A DNA stretch of 11,844 bases from Oscillospiraceae bacterium (GCA_009785875.1 WQUF01000248.1:1-11844); one strand, 5' to 3'. Counted from the first letter of the stretch, positions 1 to 7,934 are shown. Translations and numbers: made by a program. The notes: a model not told the origin generated them from the letters alone.

Positions 1-4
1 AATA

Positions 5-32
5 AATATATTTATTATAATATAAATATATT
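5..32. repeat. AT-rich inverted repeat upstream of dapH
   Basis: AATATATTTA (5-14) is perfectly mirrored by TAAATATATT (23-32) across an 8-base spacer, and the repeat overlaps the candidate -10 hexamer of dapH. It could be an operator or a chance product of the strong A+T bias. No regulator is identifiable from the sequence. Confidence 0.3.
16..21 (+). promoter_or_regulatory. Candidate -10 element for dapH
   Basis: A perfect TATAAT sits about 40 bases before the dapH start. A -35 with normal spacing would fall left of the window, so the promoter cannot be confirmed. The surrounding DNA is almost pure A+T, which makes chance TATAAT matches common. Confidence 0.4.
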
Positions 33-60
33 ACAAAGCAAAGCACAATAGGAGGCAATG

Positions 61-771
61 ATGAATTATAATTTAACAGATCCTTATGAAATAGCTAGAT
101 ACATAAAGGAAGCAAAAAAATCAACTCCAGTGAAAGCCTATATCGCTGGAAACATCCGAAAAATCGACATGACTGGATATGAGCATTATGGTGAAATATC
201 TGCGACGATTATTTTTGGAGAAGCAGATTCAGTTTTTGCTTTAATCGAAAAAAATAGACAAAATATAAAGAGATATAGAATTGAAAATGACAGAAGAAAT
301 TCTGCAATACCAATGCTGGATTTATTGCACATAGATGCCAGAATAGAACCCGGTGCAATAATCCGTGATAACGTCATTATAAAAAAAGGTGCTGTTATTA
401 TGATGGGTGCTGTAATAAACATTGGAGCAGAAATTGGAGAAGGTACAATGGTGGATATGAATGCTGTGGTGGGCGCAAGGGGTAAACTCGGTAAAAATGT
501 TCACCTTGGAGCAGGAGCAGTCATAGCCGGAGTCCTTGAACCACCATCAAAAGACCCATGCGTCATCGAAGATAATGTTTTAATAGGTGCAAATTCAGTC
601 ATCTTAGAAGGAGTGAGGGTAGGATCTGGCTCTGTCATTGCTGCTGGATCTGTAGTAACTAAAGACGTACCTGAAAACGTAGTAGTAGCTGGAGCTCCTG
701 CTAAAATAATAAAAGAAGTAGATGATAAGACAAAATCTAAAACAGAGCTCTTAGAAGATCTTAGAAAATAA
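61..771 (+). CDS. dapH: 2,3,4,5-tetrahydropyridine-2,6-dicarboxylate N-acetyltransferase
   Basis: DapH transfers an acetyl group from acetyl-CoA to tetrahydrodipicolinate, the committed step of the acetylase branch of lysine and meso-diaminopimelate synthesis in many Firmicutes; it acts in the cytoplasm. The 236-residue product matches the usual family length. Residues about 1-85 form the DapH N-terminal domain, including STPVKAYI at 21-28. Residues about 90-215 carry hexapeptide repeats of a left-handed beta-helix (IIRDNVIIKKGAVI, IGEGTMVDMNAVVG). The family-typical stretch GVLEPPSKDPCVIEDNVLIG is at 157-176. Two ATGs are adjacent (58 and 61). GGAGG at 51-55 is only 2 bases from the first and 5 from the second, so 61 is preferred. 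The gene converges on rny and appears monocistronic. The same pathway reappears at the other end of the cluster as dapG. Confidence 0.95.
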   Translation: MNYNLTDPYEIARYIKEAKKSTPVKAYIAGNIRKIDMTGYEHYGEISATIIFGEADSVFALIEKNRQNIKRYRIENDRRNSAIPMLDLLHIDARIEPGAIIRDNVIIKKGAVIMMGAVINIGAEIGEGTMVDMNAVVGARGKLGKNVHLGAGAVIAGVLEPPSKDPCVIEDNVLIGANSVILEGVRVGSGSVIAAGSVVTKDVPENVVVAGAPAKIIKEVDDKTKSKTELLEDLRK

Positions 772-774
772 ATT

Positions 775-806
775 AAAAAATGGGTGAAGATTAATTTCTC
801 ACCCAT
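775..806 (-). terminator. Rho-independent terminator of the rny end of the minus-strand cluster
   Basis: An 8-bp stem, ATGGGTGA (780-787) with TCACCCAT (799-806), has an 11-base loop. On the minus strand it is followed by a run of six T (775-780), the classic intrinsic terminator layout, about 15 bases after the rny stop. On the plus strand the stem follows the dapH stop but is followed by AAATAA rather than T, so it should work mainly for rny. It may block dapH readthrough weakly. Confidence 0.85.
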
Positions 807-821
807 AAATAAACTTAAAAA

Positions 822-2366
822 CTATTTTGCATATTCTATTGCTCTTATTTCTCTTATGACATTTACTTTGATTTGTCCTGGATACTCAAGTTCTGATTCG
901 ATTTTTTTCACAATATCCCTTGCCATTACTAATGCTTGGTCGTCATTTATGGCATCTGGTTTAACCATAATTCTAATTTCTCTTCCCGCTTGAATTGCAT
1001 ATGACCTTTCAACACCTTCATATGAATTTGCTATTTCTTCTAATTTTTCCAGTCTCTTAATATATGTTTCTATTGTCTCTCTCCTTGCGCCAGGTCTTGC
1101 TGCAGAAATTGCATCTGCTGCCTGAACAAGAATTGCTTCAATTGATTGCTGTTCAACATCTAAATGATGAGCAGCTATAGCGTTAACAATAACTGCATGT
1201 TCATGATATTTTTTTGCATATTCAGCTCCGATGATTGCATGTAAGCTGCTTGTTTCGCTATCTATTGCCTTACCAATATCATGTAGAAGCCCACTCCTCT
1301 TTGCAACTGTAGGATCTAATCCAAGCTCTGAAGCCATGAAACCTGCAAGCTGTGAGACTTCCACAGAATGTTTTAAAACATTTTGTCCATAACTAGTTCT
1401 AAATTTAAGCCTTCCTAAAATTTTAATAATTTCAGCGTGTAACCCATGAACGCCAACTTCAAAAGCTGCCTGTTCACCTTCTTCTTTAATAATAGTATCG
1501 ATTTCTTTTTTTGCTTTTTCAACTAATTCTTCGATTCTCGCTGGGTGAATTCTTCCATCAATAATTAACTTTTCAAGTGCAAGCCTCGCGACTTCTCTTC
1601 TTATTGGATCAAAAGCTGACAATATAACAGCTTCCGGTGTATCGTCGATTATTAAATCAACGCCGGTTAAAGTCTCAAGAGTTCTAATATTTCTTCCTTC
1701 TCTACCTATTATCCTGCCTTTCATGTCATCGCTTGGTAATGCTACTACATGAACAGTACTCTCAACTACATGATCTGCTGCGCATTTTTGTATAGCATAT
1801 GTGATTATCTCTCTCGCTTTCTTTTCTGCTTCTTCTTTTGCATTGGTCTCTAATTCTTTTATTAGATGCGCAGTTTCTTGTTTAATTTCCTTTTCAACAT
1901 CTCTAAGTAAAGTTTCCTTAGCTTGCTCTTCTGTAAGTCCTGAAATTTCTGCAAGCCTTTCTTTTTGCAAAAGTAAGACGCTTTCCAATTCCTTTTCAGA
2001 CTCTTCGATCTTTGAAATTTTATCATTTAAAAGGGTATCTTTTTTTTCAAGGGATTCTGTTTTTTTATCTAAAAATTCCTCCCTTTGTATTAGCCTTTTT
2101 TCCAGTTGCTGAATCTCTTTCCTTCTATCTTTCGTTTCTTTTTCCAATTCAATTCTAAGTTTATGTGTCTCTTCTTTTGCCTCGAGTATAGCTTCTTTTT
2201 TCTTTGTATCTGCTTCTTTTAAAGCATTTTCCACTATAAGGTTTGCCTTCTCTTCAGAAAGCTTTATATTAATATGAAATTTATTTTTCAAATAATATAT
2301 TATAGCTATAGCCGCTATAGAAAGAGAAATAATTAAAATAAAAATTAAATAAAAATACTTCGTCGT
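822..2366 (-). CDS. rny: Ribonuclease Y, membrane-anchored endoribonuclease; apparent ACG at the start position
   Basis: RNase Y makes the initiating endonucleolytic cuts in mRNA decay at the Firmicutes membrane. From ACG at 2366 the protein has 514 residues, close to the roughly 520 of the Bacillus enzyme. It has a hydrophobic helix at about 4-24, a long charged coiled coil at about 40-170, a KH domain (GRIIGREGRNIR at 217-228), and an HD domain (LKHS with H333; LLHDIGKAID with H362-D363). It ends RAIEYAK. The first ordinary start in frame is TTG at 2291, which has no Shine-Dalgarno and would give a 489-residue protein lacking the helix. AAGGAGGTG (2374-2382) lies 7 bases before the ACG, exactly where ATG is expected, and the frame is closed by TAA at 2370-2372. 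The product call is firm. The start is either a rare ACG codon, a start-loss mutation or a sequence error. Confidence 0.9.
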   Translation of the reverse strand, partial: TTKYFYLIFILIISLSIAAIAIIYYLKNKFHINIKLSEEKANLIVENALKEADTKKKEAILEAKEETHKLRIELEKETKDRRKEIQQLEKRLIQREEFLDKKTESLEKKDTLLNDKISKIEESEKELESVLLLQKERLAEISGLTEEQAKETLLRDVEKEIKQETAHLIKELETNAKEEAEKKAREIITYAIQKCAADHVVESTVHVVALPSDDMKGRIIGREGRNIRTLETLTGVDLIIDDTPEAVILSAFDPIRREVARLALEKLIIDGRIHPARIEELVEKAKKEIDTIIKEEGEQAAFEVGVHGLHAEIIKILGRLKFRTSYGQNVLKHSVEVSQLAGFMASELGLDPTVAKRSGLLHDIGKAIDSETSSLHAIIGAEYAKKYHEHAVIVNAIAAHHLDVEQQSIEAILVQAADAISAARPGARRETIETYIKRLEKLEEIANSYEGVERSYAIQAGREIRIMVKPDAINDDQALVMARDIVKKIESELEYPGQIKVNVIREIRAIEYAK

Positions 2367-2373
2367 TTTTTAA

Positions 2374-2382
2374 CACCTCCTT
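2374..2382 (-). promoter_or_regulatory. Ribosome binding site of rny that fixes its start
   Basis: AAGGAGGTG on the minus strand is a near-perfect Shine-Dalgarno. Seven bases downstream is an in-frame ACG (2364-2366), followed by codons for a membrane helix. No ATG, GTG or TTG lies at a usable distance in the rny frame. The GTG inside this motif is in another frame and overlaps the binding site. Confidence 0.75.
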
Positions 2383-2384
2383 GC

Positions 2385-2411
2385 TATATTTTGCTTATAT
2401 GGCAAAATATA
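2385..2411 (-). other. Hairpin in the rny mRNA leader
   Basis: TATATTTTGC (2385-2394) and GCAAAATATA (2402-2411) form a perfect 10-bp stem with a 7-base loop, ending 2 bases upstream of the rny Shine-Dalgarno on the minus strand. No T-run follows, so it is not an ordinary terminator. It could stabilise the 5' end, affect ribosome access or serve as a cleavage substrate. Its function is unknown. Confidence 0.55.
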
Positions 2412-2492
2412 AAAGCGGAGAAAGTGCATAGTTATTCATTTGGTATATTAAGTATGATAAACCAGAAAATATATATACTATAAATCATTATA

Positions 2493-2521
2493 ATTTTATA
2501 TTAAGTAAATTTTTATGTCAA
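2493..2521 (-). promoter_or_regulatory. Sigma-A-type promoter of rny
   Basis: On the minus strand, a perfect -35 TTGACA (2516-2521) is separated by 17 bases from -10 TAAAAT (2493-2498, 5 of 6 consensus). Transcription would start near 2486 and give a leader of about 120 bases holding the hairpin and ribosome binding site. The promoter lies just after the recA stop codon, so rny can be expressed independently of recA. No terminator is visible between the two genes. Confidence 0.7.
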
Positions 2522-2533
2522 GATCTTTATTCT

Positions 2534-3619
2534 TCACTTGTCATCTTCTATTTCTATATCGAGTGCAACTTCATCTGAATTTTTTAAATCTGGAATTTTA
2601 ACGTCTATTAAACTATAATTAACTGGAAGCTTATATTTTTCTCTTATTAAATTTTCAATTTCAAGTCGCACATTTGGGTTATCTCTTAAAAATTGTTTGG
2701 CATTTTCTCTACCTTGCCCTAACTTATTTTTTTCGTAAGAAAACCAAGCACCTGATTTTATAACTATATTTTCTCTAACAGCAACGTCTAAAACTACCCC
2801 TTCTTTTGATATCCCTTCATTGTACATTATATCAAATTCTGCTTGCTTAAAAGGTGCAGCAACTTTGTTTTTTACAACTTTAACTTTTACTCTATTTCCG
2901 ATGACTTCATCGCCTTGTTTAATTGCATCTGATTTTCTCACATCTAATCTGGCTGATGAATAAAACTTCAGTGCTCTTCCGCCCGTTGTTGTCTCAGGAT
3001 TTCCAAACATAACTCCCACTTTTTCACGAAGCTGATTTATAAAAATTGCTACGCATTTTGTCTTGCTTATATTGCCAGTTAATTTTCTAAGTGCTTGAGA
3101 CATGAGACGAGCTTGAAGCCCAACGTGTGAATCTCCCATTTCTCCTTCTATTTCTGCTCTTGGCACAAGTGCTGCAACTGAATCTATTACAATTACATCA
3201 ATTGCACCGGATCTAACCAAAGCTTCTGCAATTTCTAACGCTTGTTCGCCATTATCAGGCTGCGAGACTAGAAGTGATTCTATATCAACCCCTAAATTCT
3301 TAGCATAGTTTGGATCTAAAGCATGTTCTGCATCTATAAATGCAGCGGCTCCTCCATTTTTTTGCGCTTCAGCTATGATATGCAGTGCTACTGTGGTTTT
3401 ACCTGAAGATTCAGGTCCAAATATTTCAACTATTCTTCCTCTTGGAACTCCCCCAATTCCTAAAGCTATATCTAAATCTAAGCATCCTGTTGAAATGCTC
3501 TCAACATTTAATTTAGAATTATCGGATAATGTCATTACAGATCCTTTTCCAAATTGCTTTTCAATATCAGCCAAAGCTTTTTCTAAAGCTTTCATTTTAT
3601 CACTATTAATTTTAACCAT
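2534..3619 (-). CDS. recA: Recombinase RecA
   Basis: RecA forms ATP-dependent filaments on single-stranded DNA, catalyses strand exchange in recombinational repair and triggers LexA self-cleavage. The 361-residue product is of normal length. It has an N-terminal helix region at 1-33, Walker A GPESSGKT at 68-75, Walker B VIVID at 142-146, the L2 region NPETTTGGRALKFYSSARL around 208-226, and an acidic C-terminus typical of RecA. An upstream in-frame ATG exists at 3640, but GGAGG (3625-3629) sits 5 bases before the ATG at 3619, and the protein then begins MVKINSDKMKALEKAL as expected. That choice also leaves the SOS operator outside the coding region. It has its own promoter and LexA box, within a gap of about 100 bases after pgsA. 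Confidence 0.97.
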   Translation of the reverse strand: MVKINSDKMKALEKALADIEKQFGKGSVMTLSDNSKLNVESISTGCLDLDIALGIGGVPRGRIVEIFGPESSGKTTVALHIIAEAQKNGGAAAFIDAEHALDPNYAKNLGVDIESLLVSQPDNGEQALEIAEALVRSGAIDVIVIDSVAALVPRAEIEGEMGDSHVGLQARLMSQALRKLTGNISKTKCVAIFINQLREKVGVMFGNPETTTGGRALKFYSSARLDVRKSDAIKQGDEVIGNRVKVKVVKNKVAAPFKQAEFDIMYNEGISKEGVVLDVAVRENIVIKSGAWFSYEKNKLGQGRENAKQFLRDNPNVRLEIENLIREKYKLPVNYSLIDVKIPDLKNSDEVALDIEIEDDK

Positions 3620-3634
3620 CTTCTCCTCCAATAC

Positions 3635-3646
3635 AAACATCTGTTC
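3635..3646 (-). promoter_or_regulatory. LexA (SOS) operator of recA
   Basis: The minus strand reads GAACAGATGTTT, which fits the core GAACRNRYGTTY of the Gram-positive LexA/DinR box consensus at every position. The outer flanking bases (A, G) differ from the full consensus. It lies about +6 to +17 from the predicted recA transcription start, where a bound repressor would block transcription. Its position in front of recA, the classic LexA target, supports the call. Confidence 0.85.
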
Positions 3647-3657
3647 TATATATTAAT

Positions 3658-3686
3658 ATTATACACGAAAAACTTACTTTATTCAA
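3658..3686 (-). promoter_or_regulatory. Promoter of recA
   Basis: On the minus strand, -35 TTGAAT (3681-3686), a 17-base spacer and a perfect -10 TATAAT (3658-3663). The predicted start near 3651 leaves a leader of about 32 bases carrying the LexA box and the GGAGGAG ribosome binding site. Confidence 0.75.
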
Positions 3687-3721
3687 TAACTTGTTTAAAT
3701 TATTGTCATCTTTTCACTATG

Positions 3722-4300
3722 CTAAACATTCAAATCATTTAGTACCTTTTTATTTTTATAAAAATAATCTATTGCAGATACTATTGTGAAAATAACTGCT
3801 AAAATCATAAACGCATTTGTACTAAAACTAGTAAAATTAATTAGCCACGGAATGTTTAAAAACTCTATCTCGACTAAATTTAAATTGAAGAGCGCAAGCA
3901 AAATAGCTATTAATTGAATAACTGTCTTCACTTTTGCTATTTTACTTGCAGCAATTACAATCCCTTCAGCAGCTGCAAGTATCCGCAATCCTGATATCAT
4001 AAACTCTCTAGCTATTATAATAAAAGCAACCCAGGAATTTATACTGCCACACTCCACTAAACCGATGAGAGCTGCGGTGACTAAAAGCTTATCTGCAAGA
4101 GGATCTAAGAATTTTCCAAATCTAGTGACCTGGTTATATTTTCTGGCAAAAAAACCGTCTAAAGTATCCGTCAAAGATGCGATGATAAAAATTACACTTG
4201 CTATGAGTATTCCATAAGGTATATAAGTCTGTGTGAAAAAAAATAAAAATATAGGGACAAGCAAAATCCTGAGCATGGTCATTTTATTAGCTAAGTTCAT
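3722..4300 (-). CDS. pgsA: CDP-diacylglycerol--glycerol-3-phosphate 3-phosphatidyltransferase
   Basis: PgsA is an integral membrane enzyme that joins CDP-diacylglycerol and glycerol-3-phosphate to phosphatidylglycerol phosphate, the precursor of phosphatidylglycerol and cardiolipin. The CDP-alcohol phosphotransferase motif is intact: D45, D48-G49, A52-R53, G62, D66 and D70 in DTLDGFFARKYNQVTRFGKF and what follows, with correct spacing. Several hydrophobic helices span the 192 residues (about 8-43, 75-105, 125-143, 160-180). An ATG at 4309 would sit directly against AGGGG. The ATG at 4300 is 9 bases away and gives the family-like beginning MNLANKMTMLRI, so it is preferred. The start overlaps the end of rimO by 14 bases, which suggests translational coupling. 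Confidence 0.93.
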   Translation of the reverse strand: MNLANKMTMLRILLVPIFLFFFTQTYIPYGILIASVIFIIASLTDTLDGFFARKYNQVTRFGKFLDPLADKLLVTAALIGLVECGSINSWVAFIIIAREFMISGLRILAAAEGIVIAASKIAKVKTVIQLIAILLALFNLNLVEIEFLNIPWLINFTSFSTNAFMILAVIFTIVSAIDYFYKNKKVLNDLNV

Positions 4301-5612
4301 GTTCAACATCCCCTATCAAATCGTAGTTTAAAGACTTTAATATCTTTACTTTATAAAACTTTCCAAATTCTAAATTCTCCTTTGACCTTATCAATACTTT
4401 TCCATCTACTTCTGGAATCATATATTCGTTTCTTCCAAAATAATAATCATTATTTTTCCCCTCTATCAATACCTCCATGATTTTTCCTACATACGCTTTG
4501 TTTAAATTTAAAGATATTTTACTTTGAAGCATCATTATTTCTTTTTCTCTCTGCTCTTTAATTTTAAAAGGTATTTGATTTTTCATATTGCTCGACGCAG
4601 CTCCTTCTTCATTTGAATATTTAAAAACACCTACATTTTGTATTCTATATCTCTTTAGGAAATCTTTTAATTCTTCTACATCTTCTTCACTTTCACCTGG
4701 AAATCCTACTATTAGTGAAGTCCTTATGACTATATCAGGTATTTCATATTTTATATATTGCATTAGCTGTTCAATCCTTTGCTTTGTGCTCTTTCTACCC
4801 ATAGACTTCAAAATTCTATTTGAAATGTGCTGAAGAGGTATGTCTAAATAATGGCAAATCTTTTCATTTGTCTTCATTTCATCTATAAGTGCAATTGTAA
4901 TCTCTTCCGGATAACAGTATAAGACTCTTATCCATTTTAATTTTTCGATATTAGATAATTCATGGAGTAGATCAGAAAGAGAATTTTCGTTATAAATATC
5001 TTTTCCGTAATATGTCGTATCTTGAGCTATAAGAATCAATTCTCTAATTCCGTTTTCACATAAATTTTTAGCTTCACTTAATATATCTTCAATTTTCCTG
5101 CTCCTGTATTTACCTCTTATCTTTGGTATAACGCAATATGTACAATTGTTATCGCAACCTTCAGCTATCCTTATATAAGCTGTGGACTTATTGGTCGTTA
5201 AAATTCTTTCCCCAAAATTAATATTCGAATCAGAATAATCGTTTAAAATTATTCTTTCTTCTGATTTAAAAAATTTGTCTATTATATCCATTAAAATATC
5301 GTAATTATTTACTCCAAGCATTATATCGACTTCGGGCAATGTTTTTAATAGTTCATTTCCATACCTTGCGCTTAAGCAACCTGTTACCACTAAAAGTTTA
5401 CACCTATCTTTTTTTAGTTCAGCCATCTCTAAAATAGTGTTAATGGATTCAGCCTTTGCAGATTGTATAAAGCCGCAGGTATTTACAATTATTATATCCG
5501 CTTCTTCGGGGTTTTGTACCATGGAATACTTATTCTTAAGCTTTCCTAAAATAATTTCTGAATCCACTCTATTTTTATCGCATCCAAGACTTACCACCCC
5601 AACATTTAGCAT
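4287..5612 (-). CDS. rimO: Ribosomal protein uS12 methylthiotransferase RimO
   Basis: RimO is a radical-SAM iron-sulfur enzyme that adds a methylthio group to a conserved aspartate of ribosomal protein S12. The 441 residues match the family length. The N-terminal methylthiotransferase domain begins VGVVSLGCDKNRVDSE, with cluster cysteines C11, C46 and C79. The radical-SAM motif is C153-x3-C157-x2-C160 (EGCDNNCTYCVIPKIRGKYRS region). A TRAM domain follows at about 375-441. The start SLGCDKNRVDSE is RimO-type rather than the related tRNA enzyme MiaB. GGAGGT lies 5-6 bases before the ATG, in the 15-base gap after ftsK. The gene overlaps pgsA downstream, placing it inside an ftsK-rimO-pgsA transcription unit. 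Confidence 0.95.
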   Translation of the reverse strand: MLNVGVVSLGCDKNRVDSEIILGKLKNKYSMVQNPEEADIIIVNTCGFIQSAKAESINTILEMAELKKDRCKLLVVTGCLSARYGNELLKTLPEVDIMLGVNNYDILMDIIDKFFKSEERIILNDYSDSNINFGERILTTNKSTAYIRIAEGCDNNCTYCVIPKIRGKYRSRKIEDILSEAKNLCENGIRELILIAQDTTYYGKDIYNENSLSDLLHELSNIEKLKWIRVLYCYPEEITIALIDEMKTNEKICHYLDIPLQHISNRILKSMGRKSTKQRIEQLMQYIKYEIPDIVIRTSLIVGFPGESEEDVEELKDFLKRYRIQNVGVFKYSNEEGAASSNMKNQIPFKIKEQREKEIMMLQSKISLNLNKAYVGKIMEVLIEGKNNDYYFGRNEYMIPEVDGKVLIRSKENLEFGKFYKVKILKSLNYDLIGDVEHELS

Positions 5613-5627
5613 TGTTTACCTCCAAAT

Positions 5628-7904
5628 TTAATCTAGTCTATTTATATATACTTCCCTAGGTTTGCTTCCCTGAGGTTTTGATATTATCCTCTGCTCTTCT
5701 AATTGCTCTATAATTCTTGCAGCCCTGTTATACCCAATCCTGAGCCTTCTTTGAATTAAGGATGTGGAAGCTTGCCCTGTTTCTCTTACGATCTCAACAG
5801 CCTCATCGTACAGTTCATCTAAAGCATTGGATTTTTCTTTAGATCCTGGAGAATTCTTCTCAATTTCTTCGATAATTTCAGTGTGATAATTAGCCTCACC
5901 TTTCTCGTTCTTTATGAATTCAACCACGCTTTCAACTTCCTGTTCTGTTATGAATGCACCTTGGACTCTAAAAGGTTTTGATTCCCACACTGGATTAAAT
6001 AGCATATCGCCTTTTCCCAAAAGCTTTTCTGCCCCTGACATATCCAATATGGTTCTAGAATCTATCTGACTGGAAACAGCAAAAGAAATCCTCGAAGGAA
6101 TATTTGCTTTTATAACGCCTGTAATTACATCCACAGATGGTCTTTGAGTAGCAATGACTAAATGCATTCCTGCAGCTCTTGCCATTTGAGAGAGCCTTGC
6201 AATATAATCCTCTACATCATTAGGGCAAACCATCATCAAATCAGCGAGTTCATCGATTATTATCAGAATCCAGTGCATCTTATTATCTATTTTTCCATCA
6301 GCAAACATCTGATTATAGCTTTGTATATTCCTAACATTATTTTCAGCAAAAAGATTGTATCTTCTAGTCATCTCTCCTACTGCCCAGTTAAGAGCACCTG
6401 CAGCTTTTTTAGGATCTGTAACCACAGGGATCAATAAATGTGGTATACCGTTATAAACATTTAGTTCTACTACCTTTGGATCCACCATCAATAGTTTTAC
6501 ATCATTTGGCGAATATTTAAACAATATGCTTGTTATTAAAGCATTAATGCATACAGATTTCCCAGAACCAGTAGCACCAGCGATTAATAAATGTGGCATC
6601 TGTGTTAAATCTGAAATGATGCACTTTCCGCTGATATCTTTTCCCATAGCAAAAGCTATATTGCATTTTGTATTTTTAAACTCATCGCTTTCAACGACCT
6701 CTCTTAAAAACACAGGAGTCTGTTTTTTGTTTGGGATTTCAATTCCTATTACAGGTTTGCCAGGAATAGGAGCTTCAATTCTAACACCGATTGCAGCTAA
6801 TGAAAGTGCGATATCATCTGCTAAATTAACTATTTTGCTCACCTTGGTACCTGGCTTTGGTTGAAGCTCAAACCTTGTAACAGAAGGTCCTTTTGTAACT
6901 TGAGTGACTTTTACTTCTACCCCAAAATTCCCTAAAGTCTCGATCAATTTTGAAGCACTCTTTAAAAGCTCTCTCTTATCTTCACCATCAATGTGGTTTA
7001 AATTATTTTCTTTTAGCAATTGATAAGTTGGAAAATTATAGTTTATTTTTTTCTCATTTGCTGATTTTTTTTCCTTTTTTACTGCATCATTTTTAGCATC
7101 ATCAAATAAGCTTAATTGTTCAGGATTTTTTATGCTTTCTTTTATATCATAACTTGATTCGATGATATTTAAAAGCTCTTCTTCAGAATTATTAATATTT
7201 TCGCTTTCCGTTATCGCTTCTTCTTTAGTATTTCCATGTTTTTTGAGTCCTATATTTAATTCAATGTTTTTGATGATATCTTTAAGATTCTTTTTATTAG
7301 CATTGGTGTTATCGTTAGTTTTCTTATTTTTAGTTATATTATCTAGGTCCTCTTTTATTTTTTTTTTCATATTTTCATAAATATTGTTTAAATTTATCTC
7401 CAAAAAAATTACTAAGCATATAATCATAATAGAAAAATATATGATAATTGTTATAGTCTGACCTAAATATTTAACCATAGGAATATCTATTAAATATGAG
7501 AAAATTCCACCATGAAAATGATCTTCTGAGTTAAATAAAAGAGAAATTCCACTTTTTATATCGTTATTTATATAGTATTTAAACATATTGGCCCTTTGAA
7601 ACAAAAGCATGATGACGAATACTATAGCAATAAACATATAAAATTTTAATTTAATTTTTAATTCCCCTTTTTTAATGATAATAAAAATGCCTATAAAAAA
7701 AATTAAAAAAGGTATGACAAATGAGCCAACACCAAATAAAAAAAATAAGATTTTCCTTATATGATAAATGAGTACAGCATCATTATTCCAAAAGATACCG
7801 ATAAAAAATATTATGGCAAGGCTTATCAAAGACACTCCATAAACATCCGATGAAAAATACGATTTTTTATCTATTTTTTTATCTTCCTTTTTTTGTTTTG
7901 GCAT
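5628..7904 (-). CDS. ftsK: DNA translocase FtsK/SpoIIIE
   Basis: This is a membrane-anchored, hexameric ATP-driven motor that pumps chromosomal DNA through the closing septum, and in spore formers into the forespore. The 758 residues contain an N-terminal region with about four to five hydrophobic helices (20-40, 50-78, 88-104, 148-170), then a long Lys/Asn/Glu-rich linker (175-290). The motor follows: Walker A GATGSGKS at 443-450, Walker B with IIIDELADLM at 548-557, and the FtsK signature around ATQRPSVDVITGVIKANIPS at 585-604. A winged-helix gamma domain at about 690-755 (SLIQRRLRIGYNRAARIIEQ) recognises orienting DNA sequences. A GTG at 7913 overlaps AGAGGTG; the ATG at 7904 lies 6 bases after it and is chosen. 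FtsK and SpoIIIE cannot be told apart by sequence alone. Confidence 0.95.
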   Translation of the reverse strand: MPKQKKEDKKIDKKSYFSSDVYGVSLISLAIIFFIGIFWNNDAVLIYHIRKILFFLFGVGSFVIPFLIFFIGIFIIIKKGELKIKLKFYMFIAIVFVIMLLFQRANMFKYYINNDIKSGISLLFNSEDHFHGGIFSYLIDIPMVKYLGQTITIIIYFSIMIICLVIFLEINLNNIYENMKKKIKEDLDNITKNKKTNDNTNANKKNLKDIIKNIELNIGLKKHGNTKEEAITESENINNSEEELLNIIESSYDIKESIKNPEQLSLFDDAKNDAVKKEKKSANEKKINYNFPTYQLLKENNLNHIDGEDKRELLKSASKLIETLGNFGVEVKVTQVTKGPSVTRFELQPKPGTKVSKIVNLADDIALSLAAIGVRIEAPIPGKPVIGIEIPNKKQTPVFLREVVESDEFKNTKCNIAFAMGKDISGKCIISDLTQMPHLLIAGATGSGKSVCINALITSILFKYSPNDVKLLMVDPKVVELNVYNGIPHLLIPVVTDPKKAAGALNWAVGEMTRRYNLFAENNVRNIQSYNQMFADGKIDNKMHWILIIIDELADLMMVCPNDVEDYIARLSQMARAAGMHLVIATQRPSVDVITGVIKANIPSRISFAVSSQIDSRTILDMSGAEKLLGKGDMLFNPVWESKPFRVQGAFITEQEVESVVEFIKNEKGEANYHTEIIEEIEKNSPGSKEKSNALDELYDEAVEIVRETGQASTSLIQRRLRIGYNRAARIIEQLEEQRIISKPQGSKPREVYINRLD

Positions 7905-7934
7905 AAATTTCACCTCTTTGGTATATTCAACAAA

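Noticed and set aside
322..504. Minus-strand frame inside dapH (and similar frames opposite rny, rimO, ftsK, tepA and dapG)
   Set aside because: These are antisense shadows of well-recognised genes, with no ribosome binding site and no family resemblance.
2292..2377. GTG at 2375-2377 as the rny start, with a one-base frameshift in the A6 run
   Set aside because: Removing one A would join GTG to the rny frame, but this GTG lies inside the Shine-Dalgarno itself, so initiation there is unlikely. ACG with normal spacing needs no indel. The frameshift remains a sequencing-error alternative.
2370..2429. A 19-codon frame (MHFLRFYILPYKQNIARRC) just upstream of rny, in the rny frame and ending at the TAA before the ACG
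   Set aside because: It has no Shine-Dalgarno and runs through the hairpin and the rny ribosome binding site, so it is probably chance. If translated, it would be a leader peptide.
3684..3705. Inverted repeat CAATAA...TTATTG between pgsA and recA as a terminator
   Set aside because: The stem is 6 bp, all A-T but one pair, with no clean T-run after it, and it overlaps the recA -35. It is too weak to call.
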